Source of the DNA: Pedobacter panaciterrae
GTDB taxonomy: Bacteria; Bacteroidota; Bacteroidia; Sphingobacteriales; Sphingobacteriaceae
Direction: 5' to 3'
DNA length: 64,000 nt
NCBI RefSeq assembly: GCF_013204795.1
Contig: NZ_JABMKW010000017.1
Location: 124,001-188,000, forward strand
The notes below the pieces were generated by a model, which did no database searches, had not been told where the DNA came from, and saw only the letters and a list, made by a program, of their open reading frames with translations. How positions within the stretch are numbered: position 1 is the first letter of the stretch; every line of letters begins with the position of its first letter. The translations under genes were made by a program, and so were the position numbers. This document shows, piece by piece, positions 58,077-64,000 of the stretch.

Positions 58077-58103
58077 GCCCCGAATTATCGGGGCATTTTT
58101 TTT
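58077..58103 (+). terminator. Terminator after the OmpH-type lipoprotein gene
   Basis: GCCCCG / CGGGGC with a six-base loop, then A and eight T. It lies just before the guanine deaminase start. Confidence 0.88.
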
Positions 58104-58117
58104 GCACCACGATTAAT

Positions 58118-58600
58118 ATGGACAAATTAAAAGAGCACGAGAAATTCATGAAGCTGGCGATTCAGCTTTCTGAAGAAAATGTTTTAGAAAAGATGGGTGG
58201 CCCTTTTGGTGCCGTTGTGGTAAAAAACGGGAAAGTTATTGCTAAAAGTGCCAATATGGTTACAGCAAGTAACGACCCTACAGCACATGCGGAGGTTGCT
58301 GCGATAAGACTGGCCTGTAAAAAACTTAAAACATTTGATTTAAGCGGGTGTGTGATCTATACTAGTTGTGAACCATGCCCTATGTGCCTAAGCGCTGTTT
58401 ACTGGGCAAGGATTGACACTATCTATTACGCAAATACAAAAATAGACGCAGCGGATATAGGCTTTAGCGACAAGTTCATTTATGATGAAATTCATAAATC
58501 TATGGCTGACCGTGTACTTCCTTTTAAGCAAATGCTTAGAGATGAGGCTCAAAGAGCCTTTAAGCTTTGGAGTAAAACTGCAGAGAAGACAGAATACTAA
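58118..58600 (+). CDS. Guanine deaminase-like nucleoside deaminase
   Basis: Zinc-dependent deaminase of 160 residues from ATG 58118; a longer frame to 58073 would cross the preceding terminator. Zinc/catalytic residues are His57 and Glu59 (THAEV-type PTAHAEV) and Cys87, Cys90 (PCPMC). The C-terminal half containing IGFSDKFIYDE and the final ...TEY match the short bacterial guanine deaminase of the Bacillus type, converting guanine to xanthine. Confidence 0.88.
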   Translation: MDKLKEHEKFMKLAIQLSEENVLEKMGGPFGAVVVKNGKVIAKSANMVTASNDPTAHAEVAAIRLACKKLKTFDLSGCVIYTSCEPCPMCLSAVYWARIDTIYYANTKIDAADIGFSDKFIYDEIHKSMADRVLPFKQMLRDEAQRAFKLWSKTAEKTEY

Positions 58601-58677
58601 TCTTTTCTGTAACTTGGAACTGCCTTGTTACGTCTTATACCAAACAGTGTAATGACAATGCCAAAAAACCCTGCAGA

Positions 58678-59403
58678 ATGGACAATTATAAGCAAAAAGT
58701 AGAGATTGAACTGGAGTTTTGGAAAAGGGATATTCTTAAGAAACCATCTGCTTTGAGCAAGGTTACAGATGGTATTCAGAAAAAGATAAACACCTATATT
58801 CCCGACAAGGTTCATAATACAATTACTGCTGCCATTAAGGGAATGACAAAGGCTGTTCTTTTTGGTTCTACTTATACTACTTCTTCCACCCCTCCAATGG
58901 GAATGAGTTTGATTCATAGGGAAGCGCTGGTGCGCGAAAAAATAGACAGTTACTGTAAAACCGGAGCTGCTGAAGGGGGGATAACCGGGGCCGGAGGTTT
59001 TTTAATGAGTATGGCCGACTTCCCAATTCTTGTTGGCATTAAAATGAAAATGCTTTTTGAAATTGCTGCTTTATATGGTTTCGATGTAAAGGATTTTCGG
59101 GAACGCTTATACATTCTTTACATTTTCCAATTGGCTTTTTCAAGTAAAGAAGGTGCCGCAAAGGTATTTCTGCATATGCAGGACTGGGATCAAAAATTAA
59201 TTGTACTACCGGAAAGTTCTGACAATTTCGACTGGAAAACGTTTCAACAGGAATATCGCGATTATATTGATATTGCTAAGCTGGCTCAGTTGCTACCAGT
59301 AGTAGGTGCCGCTGTTGGGGCGGTTGCCAATTATCAGCTGATTAAAAAATTAGGAAAAACGGCCACCCAGGCTTATCGGATGCGTCTGATAAAAAAGGAA
59401 TAA
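58678..59403 (+). CDS. EcsC-family protein
   Basis: Protein of 241 residues. A central glycine-rich segment GAAEGGITGAGGFLMSMADFP (about 102-122) is the EcsC-domain hallmark, with hydrophobic stretches that may touch the membrane. EcsC proteins affect secretion and membrane transport in Bacillus, but their biochemical role is unknown. The stop codon is followed without a gap by the convergent stop of the S4-domain gene. Confidence 0.85.
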   Translation: MDNYKQKVEIELEFWKRDILKKPSALSKVTDGIQKKINTYIPDKVHNTITAAIKGMTKAVLFGSTYTTSSTPPMGMSLIHREALVREKIDSYCKTGAAEGGITGAGGFLMSMADFPILVGIKMKMLFEIAALYGFDVKDFRERLYILYIFQLAFSSKEGAAKVFLHMQDWDQKLIVLPESSDNFDWKTFQQEYRDYIDIAKLAQLLPVVGAAVGAVANYQLIKKLGKTATQAYRMRLIKKE

Positions 59404-59805
59404 CTACTCTTCTTCTTCAAACATCCCCCCTATCAAATCGTCGGTTTCGCGCCTATCCTTTTTAGTTGGTCGGCCAGATCCTCTGTCTCTTTTTAATGCA
59501 GGAGCATGGAACATGGATTTGAATGCATGTGTTTCTTCGACCGGGGTGATGTCTTTGTATTTAGTTACGGCAATTTTAGATTCTACCCTGTTATACAAAA
59601 GTTCCACTACCTCTATTAATTTTTTTTCTATCCCTTTTGATACCTGGTAAACATCACCAGGTTTTACGATAGCAGATGGCTTAAGATTTTGACCATTAAA
59701 TTTAACGCGACCTGCCTTACAGGCCTCTGTGGCTAAACTTCTGGTTTTAAATAATCTTATTGCCCACAAGTATTTATCAATACGTAATTTTTCCTTTTCA
59801 GTCAT
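59404..59805 (-). CDS. S4-domain RNA-binding protein (HslR-like)
   Basis: Protein of 133 residues with an S4 domain (RIDKYLWAIRLFKTRSLATEA and GRVKFNGQNLKPSAIVKPGD, about 8-55) and a basic, then acidic C-terminal tail (RDRGSGRPTKKDRRETDDL). It resembles Hsp15/HslR, which binds free 50S subunits carrying stalled peptidyl-tRNA. It is convergent with the EcsC gene with no gap between stop codons. Confidence 0.9.
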   Translation of the reverse strand: MTEKEKLRIDKYLWAIRLFKTRSLATEACKAGRVKFNGQNLKPSAIVKPGDVYQVSKGIEKKLIEVVELLYNRVESKIAVTKYKDITPVEETHAFKSMFHAPALKRDRGSGRPTKKDRRETDDLIGGMFEEEE

Positions 59806-59934
59806 AAAAAATCAAAAATACATAAGAACCATCAGGAATTGATAAATACGAATAAAAAAAACAATAATTATATGGCAAAAAACAATGCGCTATACATAAA
59901 ATTCATTTATTTTGTCAAAAAATAAACAAACAAC

Positions 59935-60753
59935 ATGATAGCAGAATTAAAAAAGTTAGTAGAAGCCGCTTGGGAAGACAGAACTTTATTAGAATATACG
60001 GAACATTGTGAAGCAATTGAAACCGTAGTTATGCAGTTAGATAAAGGTGAATTGCGCGTGGCTGAACCTATTCTAAATTCATGGGGTGTAAATGAATGGA
60101 TCAAAAAAGCTGTTATTCTTTACTTCCCCATCAGACAGATGAAAGTAACTGAAACAGGACCTTTTGTGTTTCATGATAAAATGAAACTAAAAACCAATTA
60201 TAAAGAACTTGGAGTAAGAGTAGTACCTGGTGCTAGTGCACGTTATGGCGCTTATCTGGCTAAAGGTGTAATTATGATGCCTTCTTATGTAAACATCGGT
60301 GCTTATGTAGATGAAGGTACTATGGTTGATACATGGGCTACTGTTGGTTCATGTGCTCAGATTGGAAAACATGTTCACTTAAGTGGTGGTGTTGGTATTG
60401 GTGGCGTTCTTGAACCGATCCAGGCTGCACCTGTTATTATTGAAGACAATTGCTTTTTAGGATCAAGAGCTATAGTTGTTGAAGGTGTTCGTGTTGAAAA
60501 GGAAGCTGTATTGGGAGCAAACGTAGTACTAACTGCATCTACAAAAATTATAGACGTTACCGGAAGCACTCCAGTTGAGTATAAAGGTATTGTGCCGGCT
60601 CGCTCTGTGGTTATCCCGGGAACTTATGCTAAACAATTCCCAGCTGGTGAATATCACGTTCCATGCGCTCTAATTATTGGCAAACGTAAAGAATCAACTG
60701 ATAAAAAAACCTCACTTAATGATGCATTAAGAGAAAACAACGTTTCAGTATAA
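59935..60753 (+). CDS. dapD: Tetrahydrodipicolinate N-succinyltransferase
   Basis: Enzyme of 272 residues of the succinylase branch of lysine and diaminopimelate synthesis, transferring succinyl from succinyl-CoA. The C-terminal half is a left-handed beta-helix with hexapeptide repeats, including VGTCAQIGKHVHLSGG-type sequence and GGVGIGGVLEP. The N-terminal helical domain with WEDR is typical. Diaminopimelate is needed for peptidoglycan. Confidence 0.95.
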   Translation: MIAELKKLVEAAWEDRTLLEYTEHCEAIETVVMQLDKGELRVAEPILNSWGVNEWIKKAVILYFPIRQMKVTETGPFVFHDKMKLKTNYKELGVRVVPGASARYGAYLAKGVIMMPSYVNIGAYVDEGTMVDTWATVGSCAQIGKHVHLSGGVGIGGVLEPIQAAPVIIEDNCFLGSRAIVVEGVRVEKEAVLGANVVLTASTKIIDVTGSTPVEYKGIVPARSVVIPGTYAKQFPAGEYHVPCALIIGKRKESTDKKTSLNDALRENNVSV

Positions 60754-60771
60754 GAAGCTTAAATTTATATT

Positions 60772-60806
60772 AAGAGCCTGTATCATTATTTATGATCAGG
60801 CTCTTT
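60772..60806. terminator. Terminator between convergent dapD and glycosyltransferase genes
   Basis: AAGAGCCTG-T-ATCAT pairs with ATGAT-CAGGCTCTT around a five-base loop. Its second half overlaps the last codons of the glycosyltransferase gene. The T-tract is weak, so efficiency is uncertain. Confidence 0.65.
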
Positions 60807-61928
60807 CATTATAGCCTGATAGGTCTTCATGACTTGTTCTGCACAGTTTTTATTGCTGAACTTTTCGGCATGTACAAATCCTTTTTTGATCATGTTCTGC
60901 ACTTCCTCTCCCCCCTTTAATATCTTTAACATACAATCTGCAATTTCAGCATAGCTATCAGGATTAACGTATAACGCGGCATCGCCACCTGCTTCTGGCA
61001 AACAACTAACTGAAGAGGTAATAACGGGCACGCCTACGCTTAAAGCCTCTAGTACCGGGATACCAAAACCTTCAAAATAGGAAGGATAAATCAATGCCTC
61101 CGACAGGCTATATATTGCTGGCAGATCCGCAGAGCTAATATCAGAAAGAAAGATTATTTTACTGTTCAGGTTATTTTTTTCAATGAAACTGTCAACCTCG
61201 TTTTTGTATTTACCACTCCCCTTTCCAATCACAATTAAATTAACTGCTGTATCCTTTACTAACATTTGAACCGCTTTACAGACATTGAGCAGGTTCTTTC
61301 TTTCTATAATAGAGCCAACGGAAAGGAAAAACTTTTCTGGCAGGCTAAATTTATCAGCTACTAATCGTTTATGATTGTCCGAAATTGATGGGTTAAAGCT
61401 GTTATCGCAACTTTGGTAACAAACATCAATTTTATTTGGGTCTGTTTGATAAAAGTCTACGATATCTCTCTTGGTTTGCTCACTAATTGCAATTACCCTG
61501 TCGGCATACTGGCAGGCATGTTTAAATTTTCTTCGATAGATTTTAACATCTAAAGGGTTATGCTGTTCAGGGAAGTGTTCATAAATCAGATCGTGTATGG
61601 TAACAACCGACTTAATAGGTGTTTTATTTATACCTACCGGAATTTCGTGACTTAGTCCATGATAAAGCTCGATACCAAGATCCAGTAAATCCTTTATCAT
61701 CCATTTGCTCCTCCATAAGGATGAAAGTTTGCGGGAGAAAAATCCTTTAGGTAAAACCTGATGTATATTATTATTTTCTAGTGAATATTTTTTTGAAGGT
61801 TTAGGGTTTAACAAAAAATATTCATTATTAGGATAAAGCCGGGACAGGTCCTGGATCAATGTCCTGCTATAGTTCCCTAACCCTGTATTATTATGATAGG
61901 CTCTCTTTGCATCGAAGGCAATTTTCAT
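60786..61928 (-). CDS. Glycosyltransferase family 4 protein
   Basis: Glycosyltransferase of 380 residues with the GT-B fold. The C-terminal domain shows SVGSIIERKNL, the EGFGIPVLEAL motif with the nucleotide-sugar-binding Glu residues, and CLPEAGGDAALYV. The N-terminal domain has the acceptor loop GLGNYSRTLI. It likely builds a cell-surface polysaccharide or glycolipid. No other surface-sugar genes are adjacent. Confidence 0.88.
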   Translation of the reverse strand: MKIAFDAKRAYHNNTGLGNYSRTLIQDLSRLYPNNEYFLLNPKPSKKYSLENNNIHQVLPKGFFSRKLSSLWRSKWMIKDLLDLGIELYHGLSHEIPVGINKTPIKSVVTIHDLIYEHFPEQHNPLDVKIYRRKFKHACQYADRVIAISEQTKRDIVDFYQTDPNKIDVCYQSCDNSFNPSISDNHKRLVADKFSLPEKFFLSVGSIIERKNLLNVCKAVQMLVKDTAVNLIVIGKGSGKYKNEVDSFIEKNNLNSKIIFLSDISSADLPAIYSLSEALIYPSYFEGFGIPVLEALSVGVPVITSSVSCLPEAGGDAALYVNPDSYAEIADCMLKILKGGEEVQNMIKKGFVHAEKFSNKNCAEQVMKTYQAIMKEPDHK

Positions 61929-62027
61929 ATCACATTTAAAATTGAGGCGAAATATACAACAAATTAAAAACTGAGGTCAATAAAAAACGAAATTTGCCTA
62001 CTTTTATAGACTAAAAGAAACTCATAT

Positions 62028-62594
62028 ATGTTAAATGATCAGATTAAACAGGCGCTGACTGTACTAAAGGATGGTGGTATAATCCTTTATCCTACCGATA
62101 CAGTATGGGGTTTGGGCTGTGATGCTACCAATGAGCAGGCTGTAGAAAAAATAAATGCCATCAAAGGACGCAGCAATGATAAGAGTTTTATCATTTTATT
62201 AGATACTGATGCTAAACTGCAGAGCTATGTTACCGAAATCCCTGATGTTGCCTACGATTTGATTGAATATGCTGAAAGTCCGCTAACCATTATTTTTTCA
62301 GGAGCAAAAAACTTGGCAAAAAATGTAATTAATGTTGATGGAAGCGTAGGTGTAAGAGTTGTGAAACATGATTTCTGTGAACAGTTAATACAACGCTTCC
62401 GTAAGCCCATCACCTCCACTTCTGCCAATATATCCGGAGAACCTACTCCAAAGTTTTTCGATGAGATAAGTGATGAGATTAAGGATGCGGTTGACTATAT
62501 TGTTGACTGGGAGCAAGACTTAAACGTTGATAGAAAACCATCAACTATAATGAAATTAGCTCCCGGAGGACAGTTTTCCTTTATTAGAAGGTAA
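62028..62594 (+). CDS. YrdC/Sua5-family threonylcarbamoyl-AMP synthase-like protein
   Basis: Protein of 188 residues of the YrdC/TsaC family, which makes threonylcarbamoyl-AMP for the universal t6A37 tRNA modification. The nucleotide-binding motif [15 protein letters not shown] is at about 21-35, with KGRSNDKSF (about 46-54) and the [13 protein letters not shown] motif [10 protein letters not shown]. It is the single-domain form without a Sua5 extension. The tRNA nucleotidyltransferase gene follows 26 bases later, so two tRNA functions are linked. Confidence 0.9.
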   Translation: MLNDQIKQALTVLKDGGIILYPTDTVWGLGCDATNEQAVEKINAIKGRSNDKSFIILLDTDAKLQSYVTEIPDVAYDLIEYAESPLTIIFSGAKNLAKNVINVDGSVGVRVVKHDFCEQLIQRFRKPITSTSANISGEPTPKFFDEISDEIKDAVDYIVDWEQDLNVDRKPSTIMKLAPGGQFSFIRR

Positions 62595-62601
62595 GTTTTA
62601 C

Positions 62602-62609
62602 TACTTTTG
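62602..62609 (+). promoter_or_regulatory. -7 element of the CCA-adding enzyme gene
   Basis: TACTTTTG, a perfect match, 11 bases before the ATG at 62621, just past the YrdC-type stop codon. It suggests a separate short-leader transcript. Confidence 0.4.
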
Positions 62610-62620
62610 CAAACTCAGTA

Positions 62621-64000
62621 ATGGAAAAACACCTACAACATCCTGTTTTTAAAGTTCTTGCAGGGATAGCTGCGAAACACAACATTGAAGCTTATGTTAT
62701 TGGCGGGTATGTACGCGATATTTTTTTGCAAAGGCCATCAAAAGACATCGATATAGTTGTACTTGGAAATGGAATCAATTTTGCCGAATTAGTTGGTGCA
62801 CAACTGAAAACCAAAGTAGCTATTTTCAAGAATTTCGGTACAGCAATGCTTAAATTTCAGGATCTGGAAATAGAATTTGTAGGTGCAAGAAAAGAATCTT
62901 ACCGCGCAAACTCACGCAAGCCAATTGTCGAAAATGGTACAATTGAAGATGACCAGCTCAGACGCGATTTTACCATAAATGCGCTGGCAATTTCTTTAAA
63001 TAAAGATAATTACGCAAGTCTCATAGATCCTTTTAGCGGTATAGAAGATCTTAAGAATAAATTAATCAGAACTCCTCTGGATCCTGAACTTACTTTTTCT
63101 GATGATCCTTTGCGTATGATGCGTGCCATTCGCTTTGCCAGTCAGCTTGGTTTCACTATTGATGAAGCTGCAATAAACGCTATCAAAAAACAAAAAGAAC
63201 GTATCAGTATCGTTTCAAAGGAACGTATTACTGATGAACTTAATAAAATTATTCTATCTCCCTTACCCTCAATAGGCTTTAAGTATTTATTTGATACCGG
63301 TTTATTGCACCTGATATTTCCTCAAATGGCCAACTTATATGGCGTTGAGATCATTAAAGGGAAAGGGCATAAAGATAACTTTTACCATACCTTGCAGGTC
63401 CTCGACAATATTTGCACCGTAACTGATGACCTGTGGTTGCGCTGGGCTGCAATTCTACACGATATTGCCAAACCGGCGACAAAACGTTTTGAAGAAGGTC
63501 ATGGTTGGACTTTTCATGGCCATGAAGATAAAGGCGCACGCATGGTACCTCAAATCTTTGGTCAGCTTAAACTACCTCTTAATGAAAAGATGAAGTATGT
63601 TCAAAAGCTGGTCCAACTACACCTACGCCCTATCGTACTGGCACAGGAAGTAGTAACCGACTCAGCAGTTAGACGGCTATTGTTTGATGCTGGAGAGGAT
63701 ATTGAAAGTTTGATGTTGCTCTGCAATGCTGATGTAACGACCAAAAATGAGTACAAGGTAAAAAAGTATAGAAACAACTTTGAATTGGTTAAGCAAAAGC
63801 TTAAAGATGTTGAAGAGCGTGACAAGATCAGAAATTGGCAACCACCAATTTCAGGAAATGACATTATGAAGGTATTCGGCTTGGGAGCAGGAAAAGAAGT
63901 GGGAATCATCAAAAACGCCATTCGTGAGGCCATTTTGGAGGGAGAAATAACCAACTCTTACGAGGAAGCTTTACAGTTTATGCTTAAAAAAGCAAAGGAA
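62621..64000 (+). CDS. tRNA nucleotidyltransferase (CCA-adding) with HD domain, partial
   Basis: Open for 460 codons from ATG 62621 to the window edge with no stop, so the C-terminus is outside. The nucleotidyltransferase motif GGYVRD (28-33) and catalytic Asp pair DIDIV (Asp42, Asp44) are present, followed by the basic motif [10 protein letters not shown]. The C-terminal region has an HD phosphohydrolase domain ([18 protein letters not shown], then AILHDIAKP). It adds or repairs the CCA end of tRNA. It lies after the YrdC-type tRNA-modification gene. Confidence 0.93.
   Translation, partial: MEKHLQHPVFKVLAGIAAKHNIEAYVIGGYVRDIFLQRPSKDIDIVVLGNGINFAELVGAQLKTKVAIFKNFGTAMLKFQDLEIEFVGARKESYRANSRKPIVENGTIEDDQLRRDFTINALAISLNKDNYASLIDPFSGIEDLKNKLIRTPLDPELTFSDDPLRMMRAIRFASQLGFTIDEAAINAIKKQKERISIVSKERITDELNKIILSPLPSIGFKYLFDTGLLHLIFPQMANLYGVEIIKGKGHKDNFYHTLQVLDNICTVTDDLWLRWAAILHDIAKPATKRFEEGHGWTFHGHEDKGARMVPQIFGQLKLPLNEKMKYVQKLVQLHLRPIVLAQEVVTDSAVRRLLFDAGEDIESLMLLCNADVTTKNEYKVKKYRNNFELVKQKLKDVEERDKIRNWQPPISGNDIMKVFGLGAGKEVGIIKNAIREAILEGEITNSYEEALQFMLKKAKE

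Overview
The window is a stretch of chromosome from a Bacteroidetes bacterium, most likely Sphingobacteriaceae and Pedobacter-like. The sequence is AT-rich. Several promoters match the Bacteroidetes -7 element TAnnTTTG. The window encodes a PorT-like protein, a type IX secretion C-terminal sorting domain, a FecR-type anti-sigma protein with a Bacteroidetes C-terminal domain, a split transketolase, two FucP-type sugar transporters, and a DnaE with its own proofreading domain. The genus is inferred from gene content; no identity search was possible. Most of the window is core genome. I saw no CRISPR array, prophage, insertion sequence, tRNA or rRNA.

Layout. 1-3.1 kb: 3' end of a membrane pyrophosphatase, an amino-acid permease, MarC and a 37-residue membrane peptide. 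3.1-9.0 kb (minus): rRNA methyltransferase-like gene, lipoprotein, guaA, dCMP deaminase, FucP-type transporter. 9.2-23.3 kb: a LysE exporter, then a long minus-strand series with a PurF-like enzyme, murI, two Skp/OmpH chaperones, bamA, uppS, an outer-membrane barrel protein, nadK, a CBS protein, a hydrolase, a YqeY protein, an SDR, porT and ubiE. This series couples envelope building (BamA, Skp, UppS, MurI) to cofactor synthesis. 23.4-28.6 kb (plus): ysxC, a UbiA prenyltransferase, oligoendopeptidase F and a second permease. A candidate structured small RNA (28780-28887) lies between that permease and kup. 31-36.5 kb: a small T9SS-sorted protein, an FAH hydrolase, an M23 peptidase, Bcp and a hybrid histidine kinase. 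36.7 kb: second FucP-type transporter.

38-42 kb is the only accessory-looking part, and it looks decayed. It holds a FecR protein apparently lacking its central FecR domain, an ABC exporter with a TTG start, a broken LytTR regulator fused at a sharp junction to a broken pirin fragment, and an ECF sigma factor with no SusC/SusD genes beside it. 42.3-45.8 kb has the two transketolase halves, separated by a 52-nt tandem repeat that copies the start region of the second half, followed by an ECF sigma / membrane anti-sigma / periplasmic sensor cluster. 45.9-64 kb is housekeeping: aminotransferase, DUF58, trxA, dnaE, lipocalin, mdh, retropepsin-like protein, gyrB, OmpH-like lipoprotein, guanine deaminase, EcsC, S4 protein, dapD, glycosyltransferase, YrdC-type protein and a CCA-adding enzyme cut off by the window edge.

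The strongest candidates for undescribed biology are the small RNA, the tandem repeat with two tiny look-alike reading frames in the transketolase operon, and the decaying sigma/FecR/LytTR/pirin region. I found no large novel defence or biosynthetic system.
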